Assembly: GCA_903837525.1 (NCBI GenBank)
Contig: CAILUU010000030.1
Span: 78,413 to 142,412, forward strand
Reading direction: 5' to 3'
Source: an uncultured Bacteroidota bacterium
GTDB taxonomy: Bacteria; Bacteroidota; Bacteroidia; Chitinophagales; Chitinophagaceae
DNA: 64,000 nt
Every line of letters starts with the position of its first letter. The first letter of the stretch is position 1. A program made the position numbers and the translations under genes. Below are positions 8,426 through 15,850 of the stretch, piece after piece. The notes beneath the pieces were generated by a model that made no database searches, was not told the origin of the DNA, and was given only the letters and a program-made list of their open reading frames with translations.

Positions 8426-9184
8426 TTACAACGTTATATATCGTTGTGCTACATAATCCCAATTAACTACTTGCCACCAACTGTCAATATAATCGGCTCG
8501 TTTATTTTGGTATTTTAAGTAGTAGGCATGCTCCCAAACATCTAATGCTAATAATGGAAAGCCTTTTATTTCAGCTAGGTCCATCAAAGGGTTATCTTGA
8601 TTAGGAGTACTGCCAATTTTTAAGTTTTTGTCTTTGTCTAAATACAACCAAGCCCAACCGCTGCCAAACCTATTTTTACCAGCATCTGCAAATTGTTTTT
8701 TAAAATCGGCAAAGGAGATAAATGTTTTTTCAATGCTTTCTAACAATTTACCTGTGGGTTTATTGTCGCTTTGTTTTGGTCGCATACATTGCCAAAACAT
8801 TTCGTGGTTGTAATGGCCGCCAGTATTATTTCTCAGTTTAGCAGAGTATTTGCTAATAGATGATAAAATATCTTCTACATTTTTTTTAGGGTCAGCATTT
8901 TCAGCAACAATTGCATCGTTCATATTTTTTGTATAGGATGCTGCATGTTTGGTATAATGAATTTCCATGGTTAGGGCATCTAAAACATTTTCTAATCCAT
9001 CGTATTTATAGGGTAGGGGTTTTTGTGTAAAGCCAGTAGCGAAAATATTTATTATACTTTTTTTATATACGTTGCATGAGGCTAAAAATTCGGCTGAAAA
9101 ACTTAAGCCTATCCCTAAAGCCACACTGCTTTTTACAGTAGTGCTAATAAAATTACGCCTACTCTTTTTTTTATATTGTTGCAT
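8426..9184 (-). CDS. Exported Fe/Mn superoxide dismutase
   Basis: A 252-residue protein with an N-terminal export signal and a complete iron/manganese superoxide dismutase domain (about 55-252). The metal ligands are all present: His76 (EIHYTKH), His127 (HYNHEMFW), Asp215 and His219 (DVWEHAYY). The leader has a twin-arginine motif (SRRNFIS, Arg9-Arg10), a hydrophobic stretch, and a lipobox-like LASC ending at Cys37. It is therefore probably folded with its metal in the cytoplasm, exported by Tat and possibly lipid-anchored. It would remove superoxide in the periplasm. It starts 10 bases after the stop of the LptF/G gene and is likely co-transcribed with it. Metal choice cannot be decided from sequence. 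Confidence 0.9.
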   Translation of the reverse strand: MQQYKKKSRRNFISTTVKSSVALGIGLSFSAEFLASCNVYKKSIINIFATGFTQKPLPYKYDGLENVLDALTMEIHYTKHAASYTKNMNDAIVAENADPKKNVEDILSSISKYSAKLRNNTGGHYNHEMFWQCMRPKQSDNKPTGKLLESIEKTFISFADFKKQFADAGKNRFGSGWAWLYLDKDKNLKIGSTPNQDNPLMDLAEIKGFPLLALDVWEHAYYLKYQNKRADYIDSWWQVVNWDYVAQRYITL

Positions 9185-9194
9185 GCTATTTTTA

Positions 9195-10649
9195 TTAGAT
9201 GTCAGATAATTGTTTCTTTTTACTAAAGGGAGTAAATAGTAGGCCTATTTTTTTATATAGGCGGTAGTAAAATTCTTTATTAAATAACTGAGAGTCGTTT
9301 AGGGCTTTGTAGGTAAAAAAAATGCCTATTGGTATTAGCACAATTACAGAAAGCCACATACCTACAATAGGCCCTAAGGAGCCTTCTTTTACAAATTTTT
9401 CGCCAAACGTATTAAGTAAATGAAAAATTAAGAAAAAGATGATAGCAACAACCAATGGCATACCTAAACCACCTTTACGTATTATTGAGCCAAGGGGTGC
9501 CCCAATAAAAAATAAAATAATACAAGCCAACGATAAAGAGAATTTTCTATGCCATTCTATTTTGTGGTATCTAATTTCTTTTTTACGAACATCAATATCG
9601 CCTCCTGTGTTTACAAAACTATTTTTTAAACTATTTACGTTATTTACCGAGTTTTCGTAAACACTAGAGTGTACACTATCAGGTATAATATCTTTTAACG
9701 TAGTAATTTTTTTTACTGAAGTAGTTGTTGCTTTTTTCCAAATGCTATCAGGGATATTGCTATAAGTAAAATACATTTTTTGCTCTTGCTCCATACGTTT
9801 GCTTAAGGTGTCATCTATTTTTTTAATAGAGTCCATAGATATATTAAGCTGTCGAATACTTAGCATTTTATAATTTTTTTTATAAACACTATCGTTAGTA
9901 GTTTGCTTTTGTAAAACGCTTAAATCAAATAATTTTTTATAGGTTTTAAAACCAAGCCGAATAAATTCTGTTGCAGTGCTATCTAACGTGTTTCCTCTTT
10001 CTTGATAACGTATTCCATTTTCTAAATTAAATTCTAAAAACTTTTTATCGTCCGAAATTTTCATAATGCCTTTTTCGGCAGTAATGCAATTGTCTTGTAA
10101 ATTATTTCCTTGCTCAAAAATTATAACGTTTTCAATGGTTTTTCCATCTGCTTGTTTTTTGCCTACTTTAATAGCATAGGTAGGTATTTGGGTATAAAAA
10201 ACGCCTTCTTTTAAATCGAATGCTGGTTTTTTGTACACTATATCATTATATAACGTAACCGACTTTAAATTGGCATACGGAATTACATAATTTGCAAATA
10301 AAAAGGTTACGCCACTTAATAAAACGGTAACAAAAAAAAGTGGACGCATAAAACGCAATAGAGATATACCAGACGATTTTATTGCAACCAACTCAAAACT
10401 TTCGCCTAAGTTACCAAACGTCATTATACTCGATATTAGTATAGCAATAGGCATTGCTAATATTAATAAAGTGGCACTCATGTAAAATAAAAATAAACCG
10501 ATAGTTCCAAAGTCTAATCCCTTACCTACCAAATCATCAACATACTTCCACACTGTTTGCATAAGTAATACAAATAGTGCAATAAAAAACGTTACAATAA
10601 AAGGTCCTATGAACGATTTTAGTATTAGTTTATCTAGCTTTTTAAACAT
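9195..10649 (-). CDS. LptF/LptG family permease (lipopolysaccharide export)
   Basis: A 484-residue YjgP/YjgQ family membrane protein. The layout is that of the family: three N-terminal membrane helices (about 12-115, including the conserved block FELVAIKSSGISLLRFM), a large periplasmic jellyroll region in the middle (about 120-360), and three C-terminal helices with GAPLGSIIRKGGLGMPL. In the Lpt system two such permeases with LptB2 extract lipopolysaccharide from the inner membrane. LptF and LptG cannot be told apart from this sequence alone. The periplasmic part is longer than in enterobacterial homologues, as is common in Bacteroidota. A TATTTTTG promoter-like element lies 26 bases upstream on the minus strand. 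Confidence 0.9.
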   Translation of the reverse strand: MFKKLDKLILKSFIGPFIVTFFIALFVLLMQTVWKYVDDLVGKGLDFGTIGLFLFYMSATLLILAMPIAILISSIMTFGNLGESFELVAIKSSGISLLRFMRPLFFVTVLLSGVTFLFANYVIPYANLKSVTLYNDIVYKKPAFDLKEGVFYTQIPTYAIKVGKKQADGKTIENVIIFEQGNNLQDNCITAEKGIMKISDDKKFLEFNLENGIRYQERGNTLDSTATEFIRLGFKTYKKLFDLSVLQKQTTNDSVYKKNYKMLSIRQLNISMDSIKKIDDTLSKRMEQEQKMYFTYSNIPDSIWKKATTTSVKKITTLKDIIPDSVHSSVYENSVNNVNSLKNSFVNTGGDIDVRKKEIRYHKIEWHRKFSLSLACIILFFIGAPLGSIIRKGGLGMPLVVAIIFFLIFHLLNTFGEKFVKEGSLGPIVGMWLSVIVLIPIGIFFTYKALNDSQLFNKEFYYRLYKKIGLLFTPFSKKKQLSDI

Positions 10650-10675
10650 TAAAAATATACAATAATTTAGCCCTA

Positions 10676-10683
10676 CAAAAATA
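10676..10683 (-). promoter_or_regulatory. Candidate -7 element (TATTTTTG) for the LptF/G-SOD unit
   Basis: On the minus strand TATTTTTG fits the Bacteroidota -7 consensus TAnnTTTG, 26 bases before the ATG. No TTG was found at the usual spacing upstream, so only half of the promoter is supported. Confidence 0.4.
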
Positions 10684-10746
10684 CTATTTTATTTTACTCT
10701 AGCTGTAATAACATAAACGAAGAATTAAATTATAACATAGGGTTAG

Positions 10747-10778
10747 CAAAAAAAAAGAGTGTTTAAACAACACTCTTT
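10747..10778 (-). terminator. Rho-independent terminator after the START-like gene
   Basis: The perfect 10-bp arms AAAGAGTGTT (10754-10763) and AACACTCTTT (10769-10778) are separated by five bases. Read on the minus strand the hairpin is followed by a run of T (10756 down to 10748). It lies 18 bases past the stop of the START-like gene and before the LptF/G promoter. Confidence 0.85.
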
Positions 10779-10795
10779 AAATTTCTCTAGTAGAA

Positions 10796-11176
10796 TTAAC
10801 TTCCTAGTCTATGAAACAAATCTTTTACTTGATATTCCCACAATTGACTTTGATCTTTAATTTCTTTTTTTTCAGCAAAATCTTTTATCATCAAAATGGT
10901 TTGATTGGTAACCTCAGATTTTTGAATTCGCCATTCAAAATACTCATCCTTTGCCATAGTATGCCATCTAAATTTTACATATTTATCGGCTTCACTTTCT
11001 AATAAATCTGCTTTTTCCTCGGTACCATTCCACGAAAAACTAAAAACGCCATCTTTTTCATCCACCTTATCTGCAAACCACTCTTGTAAAGCAGATGGAC
11101 TTCTTAAAAATTCATATAATATACCAGGGGAACATCTTACTGGGTATTCTAACGTAAACAATACTTTCTTACTCAT
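10796..11176 (-). CDS. START-like domain protein
   Basis: A 126-residue cytoplasmic protein that is a single START/SRPBCC-type (AHSA1-like) domain. The pattern is typical: PVRCSPGILYEFLRSPSALQEWFADKV at the N-terminus, a strand FSFSWNGTEEKADL, then VKFRWHT and a C-terminal helix LWEYQVKDLFHRLGS. These domains form a deep hydrophobic pocket; the Bacteroidota subfamily has no assigned ligand. The gene is transcribed alone, with its own terminator, and lies divergently from rpoD. The gap to rpoD (258 bases) shows no other gene. Confidence 0.8.
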   Translation of the reverse strand: MSKKVLFTLEYPVRCSPGILYEFLRSPSALQEWFADKVDEKDGVFSFSWNGTEEKADLLESEADKYVKFRWHTMAKDEYFEWRIQKSEVTNQTILMIKDFAEKKEIKDQSQLWEYQVKDLFHRLGS

Positions 11177-11434
11177 TCTATCTTTTTAAAAAATTTCTTA
11201 TGCTGCAATAATAACAAAATAAATCACTCTACAAAACATTTTGTGGTTTATTTTATAAATGGTAATAACAATTAACTACGTTGTAAGTTTAAATAAGTGA
11301 CCTGAAAACCAATAAATTACTATTCTTTTTTTGGAAACATATTATAATTATCATAAATTACGTTTAATAAAAATATGTTTTTAACAAATCGTTAACCCAT
11401 ATATCTTACAATTACGCTTTAAAACTTTGCACTT

Positions 11435-12307
11435 ATGAGTATGCGTCAGCTTAAAATAAGTAAGTCAATTACCAATAGAGAAAGTCAAAGCCTCGAAAAA
11501 TACCTACAAGAAATAGGTAAGGTAGATTTAATTACACCAGAGGAGGAAGTAAAATTAGCTATTAAAATAAAACAAGGCTGTCAGGCTTCTTTAGAAAGAT
11601 TAACTAAAGCAAATCTTCGTTTTGTGGTATCTGTTGCCAAACAGTATCAAAATCAAGGATTAACCCTGCCCGATTTAATTAACGAAGGAAATTTAGGCTT
11701 AATAAAAGCAGCACAAAGGTTTGATGAAACAAGAGGGTTTAAATTTATTTCTTATGCCGTATGGTGGATACGCCAAAGTATTTTACAAGCATTAGCAGAG
11801 CAGTCAAGAATTGTGCGGTTACCCCTAAATAAAGTAGGCCTTACCAATAGAATCAGTAAAGCGTTCAGTTTGCTAGAACAAGAGTTTGAAAGAGAACCAA
11901 CTGCCGAAGAATTAGCTACCTTATTAGAAATTGATATAGAAGAAGTATCAGCAACATTAGGGATGAATGTAAGGCATGTAAGTATGGATCAACCCCTATT
12001 CGATGGTGAGGATAGTACATTAATTGATGTAATGATTAACCCAAATGCTATAAGTACCGATAACGAATTAGCAAAAGCCTCTTTACGTACAGAAATAGAT
12101 AGATCCTTAAGTACACTTACCCAACGCCAAAAAGAAGTCATTCGTTTTTTCTTTGGTTTAGGAGTAGACCATGCCCTTAGTTTAGAGGATATTGGTGAAC
12201 GTTTTAATCTTACCAGAGAAAGAGTGAGACAAATAAAAGATAAAGCCATTACTACATTAAGAGGAACAGGTAGGAGTAGTTTGTTAAGGAGTTATTTGGG
12301 TACTTAG
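11435..12307 (+). CDS. rpoD: Primary RNA polymerase sigma factor RpoD/SigA
   Basis: A 290-residue sigma-70 factor with regions 1.2 to 4.2 and no region 1.1, the normal form for the Bacteroidota primary sigma. Region 2 holds the core-binding and -7 recognition helices ([20 protein letters not shown], then [15 protein letters not shown]). Region 3 is [18 protein letters not shown]. Region 4 ends with the helix-turn-helix [20 protein letters not shown]. Two ATGs are possible; MRQLKISKS (11441) is the usual family start and MSMRQLK (11435) adds two residues. It recognises the TTTG/TAnnTTTG promoters found elsewhere in this window. An imperfect -7 element (AAACTTTG) sits just upstream of its own start. 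Confidence 0.95.
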   Translation: MSMRQLKISKSITNRESQSLEKYLQEIGKVDLITPEEEVKLAIKIKQGCQASLERLTKANLRFVVSVAKQYQNQGLTLPDLINEGNLGLIKAAQRFDETRGFKFISYAVWWIRQSILQALAEQSRIVRLPLNKVGLTNRISKAFSLLEQEFEREPTAEELATLLEIDIEEVSATLGMNVRHVSMDQPLFDGEDSTLIDVMINPNAISTDNELAKASLRTEIDRSLSTLTQRQKEVIRFFFGLGVDHALSLEDIGERFNLTRERVRQIKDKAITTLRGTGRSSLLRSYLGT

Positions 12308-12514
12308 GTGATCAAACTGCCTTTTTTATAAGCACGTATAAACGATCAAAAAATAGATTACTAATACATAAATAGCTTCTTTTTTGGCAGCAAAAAACGA
12401 ATAAAAATTCAAATTGTTCTTGCAATCAGTATTGTTCCTCCAAACATCAACAAATTCAATTTTATTAATCCTTATTTTTACCGAAATTTGCACATTCTTA
12501 ATAAATTACTATAA

Positions 12515-13732
12515 ATGGCTATAGAAATAAAAGTTCCAACCGTTGGCGAAAGTATTAATGAAGTAACATTGGTAAAGTGGTTAAAAAAAGATGGCGAATA
12601 TGCTAATAGAGATGAAGTAATTGCAGAGCTAGAAAGCGAAAAAGCCACTTTTGAAATTAATGCCGAACAAGCTGGTACCTTAAAAATAATTGCTCAAGAA
12701 GGCGATACGTTAAAAATTGGCGACCTTATTTGCAGTATTGATACAGATGCGGCAAAGCCTGCAGTTAGTGCTACACTGCCAACAAAAGAAAGCAATGCCA
12801 AAGTTGAAATAGCTAAACCAACAGATGAAGTTGTTAAACCACAAACCGATGTAAAAGCAACACCCGTTGCAGCAGCAATTATTGCAGACAAAAAAGTAGA
12901 TGTAAAAGGTGTAACTGCTAGTGGTAGTAATGGTAAAATAATTAAGCAAGATGTTTTAGATGCATTAAATAACCCTGGGCGTAAACCAGGTGTTGAATTG
13001 TTTACCCGTAACGATAGGCCAGAAAAAATGAGCAATTTGCGTAAAACTATTAGCCGCCGTTTGGTAGAAGCTAAAAATACGACTGCTATGCTTACTACGT
13101 TTAACGAAGTAGATATGGGGCCTGTAATGGAAATACGTAAGCAGTATAAAGATAAATTTAAAGAAGCCCACGGTGTTAATCTTGGTTTTATGAGTTTCTT
13201 TACAAAGGCTTGTTGTTATGCATTACAAGAGTTTAAATCGGTAAACGCTTACCTTGATGGCGAAAATATTATTTACCACGATTATTGTGATGTATCCATT
13301 GCCGTTAGTGCACCAAAAGGATTAGTAGTGCCTGTAATAAGAAATGCCGAAAGTCTTAGTATGGCTGGTATTGAAGCAGCCGTAGTTGATTTAGCAACAA
13401 AAGCAAAAAATAATAAACTTACTATTGAAGAAATGACAGGAGGAACCTTTACTATTACAAATGGTGGAATTTTTGGAAGTATGATGAGTACACCTATTAT
13501 TAATATTCCTCAAAGTGCTATTTTAGGTATGCATAATATTGTAGAGCGGCCAATGGCAGTAAACGGACAAGTAGTTGTAAAACCAATGATGTATGTAGCA
13601 TTAAGTTACGATCATCGCATTATAGATGGTAGAGAATCGGTAGGCTTTTTAGTACGGGTAAAACAACTTTTAGAAAATCCTTCTTTATTATTATTTGGTA
13701 AAGATCCTGTAAGTAGTTTGCTAGAATTGTAA
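12515..13732 (+). CDS. sucB: Dihydrolipoyl succinyltransferase, E2 of 2-oxoglutarate dehydrogenase
   Basis: A 405-residue 2-oxoacid dehydrogenase E2. It has one lipoyl domain with the modified Lys43 ([12 protein letters not shown]), an Ala/Pro/Lys-rich linker, a peripheral subunit-binding domain (about 115-145) and the C-terminal catalytic acyltransferase domain. The catalytic motif is [11 protein letters not shown], with His367 and Asp371. The single lipoyl domain and [29 protein letters not shown] core are those of the succinyltransferase branch. It transfers succinyl groups to coenzyme A in the TCA cycle. The E1 gene (sucA), often adjacent in Bacteroidota, is not next to it here. Confidence 0.9.
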   Translation: MAIEIKVPTVGESINEVTLVKWLKKDGEYANRDEVIAELESEKATFEINAEQAGTLKIIAQEGDTLKIGDLICSIDTDAAKPAVSATLPTKESNAKVEIAKPTDEVVKPQTDVKATPVAAAIIADKKVDVKGVTASGSNGKIIKQDVLDALNNPGRKPGVELFTRNDRPEKMSNLRKTISRRLVEAKNTTAMLTTFNEVDMGPVMEIRKQYKDKFKEAHGVNLGFMSFFTKACCYALQEFKSVNAYLDGENIIYHDYCDVSIAVSAPKGLVVPVIRNAESLSMAGIEAAVVDLATKAKNNKLTIEEMTGGTFTITNGGIFGSMMSTPIINIPQSAILGMHNIVERPMAVNGQVVVKPMMYVALSYDHRIIDGRESVGFLVRVKQLLENPSLLLFGKDPVSSLLEL

Positions 13733-13747
13733 AAATACTTCAACAAA

Positions 13748-13813
13748 GTCGTCCTGGGGAATGGAGCATCTTAAAGTAAAAATCCTTTAAAGATCCTTGT
13801 TCCTCGGGATGAC
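13748..13813. repeat. Near-palindromic intergenic element (REP-like)
   Basis: The outer arms GTCGTCCTGGGGAA (13748-13761) and TTCCTCGGGATGAC (13800-13813) pair fully as RNA if three G-U pairs are allowed. Inside them ATCTTAAAG (13768-13776) pairs with CTTTAAAGAT (13785-13794) around a single bulge. The GTCATCCCGAGGAA end resembles a motif I recall as widespread between Bacteroidota genes. It starts 16 bases after the sucB stop and could end or protect that transcript. Confidence 0.6.
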
Positions 13814-13867
13814 AGATCAAGCTCCATACTTTTTTAGTTAACTGTTTTAATTGCAGTTTTCTTTTTC

Positions 13868-15040
13868 ATGATACATTATCAATCTTATATAAAATCTGCC
13901 TCTACAATTTTAAGCCTGTATAAAGGAGAAGAGCCTTTTTCCAATTTTTTGAAAAAATATTTTTCTGCCCATAAAAAGCATGGCTCAAAAGATAGAAAGC
14001 ATATAGCCACCCTTTGCTATAATTTTTTTAGGCTTGGCAAGGCTTTACCAAATGCCTTAATAGAAGAAAAAATAATTTTAGCTACTTTCTTAATAGGTAA
14101 TTTTTCGAAAGAATTTTTGTTGTTGTTAAAGGATGAATTGTCAAATTTTGCACATAAGCCGTTGGAGGAAAAATTAAAAAATGTTCCATTTGATATACTC
14201 GATATTTTTCCTTTCGCAAAAGAATTAAGTGGAGCTGTGGAGGTAGAAAAATTATGTTTATCTTATTTTTATCAACCCAAACTATTTTTGCGTTTTAGGG
14301 AGCAATTTTTGCGATGGAAAATGTTAGAACGTTTAACAGCATCAAAAATATCGTTTGAATGGCGTGGCTTAGATTGTTTAGCTTTTGAAAACGGCACAAA
14401 CCTAGATGATATTTTGCAAATGGGCTACGAAGTAATTGTACAAGATTATAACTCTCAACAAACCCTTAATTATATAAAGGAAAATAAAAGTCTATTTAAA
14501 ACGACTAATATAGATATGTGGGATTGTTGTGCTGCAAGTGGAGGAAAGTCTATTATGTACTACGATTTTATGCAGCTTAAAACAAAATTAACCGTATCGG
14601 ATATACGGTTAAGTATTTTGCAAAATTTACATCAACGGTTTAGAAAAGCAGGTATTGATAAGTACGATTATTTTGTGTGTGATTTGGCTAAGGGGAAAAG
14701 CCCCCTTCCCAATATACACTACAGTACCATTATTTGCGATGTACCCTGCAGTGGCAGCGGTACTTGGGGTCGTACACCAGAGCAATTGTATTTTTTTAAA
14801 GTAGATAAAATAAACTACTATACTGCGTTGCAACAAAAAATAATTACCAACGCAATGGCACAGTTAAAACCTGGGGGGCATTTTATTTATATTACGTGCA
14901 GCGTATTTGCTGCCGAAAACGAAAAACAAGTAGCGTTTATAAAAAAGCAATTCCTGGTAGAGTTACTACAAATGGAATTTTTAAAAGGGTATGATAAACA
15001 GGCAGATAGTATGTTTGTAGCTGTCTTTAAAAATAAATAA
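13868..15040 (+). CDS. RsmB/NOP family RNA (cytosine-C5) methyltransferase
   Basis: A 390-residue SAM-dependent methyltransferase. The SAM-binding motif is WDCCAASGGKS (218-228). Motif IV DVPCSGSGTWGRTPE carries Cys294 and motif VI YITCSVFAAENE carries Cys344, the two-cysteine arrangement of m5C RNA methyltransferases. The N-terminal 150 residues are divergent from E. coli RsmB but match the helical NusB-like position. The likely substrate is 16S rRNA, though a tRNA target cannot be ruled out. The gene stands alone between the palindromic element after sucB and the convergent SYLF gene. Confidence 0.85.
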   Translation: MIHYQSYIKSASTILSLYKGEEPFSNFLKKYFSAHKKHGSKDRKHIATLCYNFFRLGKALPNALIEEKIILATFLIGNFSKEFLLLLKDELSNFAHKPLEEKLKNVPFDILDIFPFAKELSGAVEVEKLCLSYFYQPKLFLRFREQFLRWKMLERLTASKISFEWRGLDCLAFENGTNLDDILQMGYEVIVQDYNSQQTLNYIKENKSLFKTTNIDMWDCCAASGGKSIMYYDFMQLKTKLTVSDIRLSILQNLHQRFRKAGIDKYDYFVCDLAKGKSPLPNIHYSTIICDVPCSGSGTWGRTPEQLYFFKVDKINYYTALQQKIITNAMAQLKPGGHFIYITCSVFAAENEKQVAFIKKQFLVELLQMEFLKGYDKQADSMFVAVFKNK

Positions 15041-15123
15041 CTATTCCACTAAGTAATTATGTAAATGTGAGACCACTACTGGACAGTATACGTTTTAAGG
15101 GTATTTTAATAGCGGCCAAACAT

Positions 15124-15675
15124 TTATAAACTAGTAAACTTAAATTTTTGGCTTCCAATACTTGCCTCATACATTAAGCCACCTTTTTGCTGGGTAAATA
15201 TCATTACCCCATTTTTATATTTAACATTAGCTGAAGCACCTTCGGTTACAGCTACTGCACTTGCTTGTGCCGAAAACTCAAACCGGTTCTCCTTAAAACG
15301 ATTAAACTCTTCTTCATTTTCAAAGAAAATAACTTCTCTGTAGGCTTGTCCACCTAATTGCAAACCAATGGTAACTTGTTTCACTTTTGCCATGCCAATT
15401 AATGTACCATGCTTATACACAGCACCATTTCCTGCAGCTGCACCAACTCCAATTCCTCCTTTTCCAATATTTGGAAAAATTACGTATGCAAAAGCATTCT
15501 CAAATAGGGGTTTAAGCAAACCGTCTTTTTCAATAAAGGCAGTTTTTGCTTCTACTGCATCTTCAATAATTTTTTCTTTTTTTTGTGCCGATTGAGCTGT
15601 TATGCTTTGGTTTAAAAAAAGGAGCCCCAAAATAGTTAGTAGCCTTAATGTATTTTTTTTTGCTAGTAATGTCAT
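15124..15675 (-). CDS. Secreted SYLF-domain (YSC84-like) lipid-binding protein
   Basis: A 183-residue protein with a cleavable signal peptide (hydrophobic about 11-25, cleavage near ITAQSA) followed by one SYLF domain. Family features are the segment AFAYVIFPNIGKGGIGVGAAAGNG and the glycine-rich strands GLQLGGQAYREVIFFEN. SYLF domains bind phosphoinositides in eukaryotes; in bacteria these exported versions are of unknown role, thought to be membrane-associated. It is transcribed alone, since a strong terminator separates it from the subtilase gene upstream. Confidence 0.85.
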   Translation of the reverse strand: MTLLAKKNTLRLLTILGLLFLNQSITAQSAQKKEKIIEDAVEAKTAFIEKDGLLKPLFENAFAYVIFPNIGKGGIGVGAAAGNGAVYKHGTLIGMAKVKQVTIGLQLGGQAYREVIFFENEEEFNRFKENRFEFSAQASAVAVTEGASANVKYKNGVMIFTQQKGGLMYEASIGSQKFKFTSL

Positions 15676-15785
15676 AAAATGTTTTTAATTAAGATGCAAT
15701 AACTGTGCTATTTTTTACAAACTATTAATTTCTTTCTTTTTTAATGCGAATAATTAAAATTTTAACACAGCCTTAATAATTGTAT

Positions 15786-15828
15786 AAAAAAAGCTCCAAT
15801 TGTAGAAATTGCAAATGGAGCTTTTTTT
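15786..15828. terminator. Bidirectional-looking terminator after the subtilase gene
   Basis: Perfect 13-bp arms AAAAAAAGCTCCA (15786-15798) and TGGAGCTTTTTTT (15816-15828). On the minus strand it follows the subtilase stop by 22 bases and ends in seven T. Confidence 0.88.
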
Positions 15829-15850
15829 AATGGCCTTTTAGTTATTAAAA

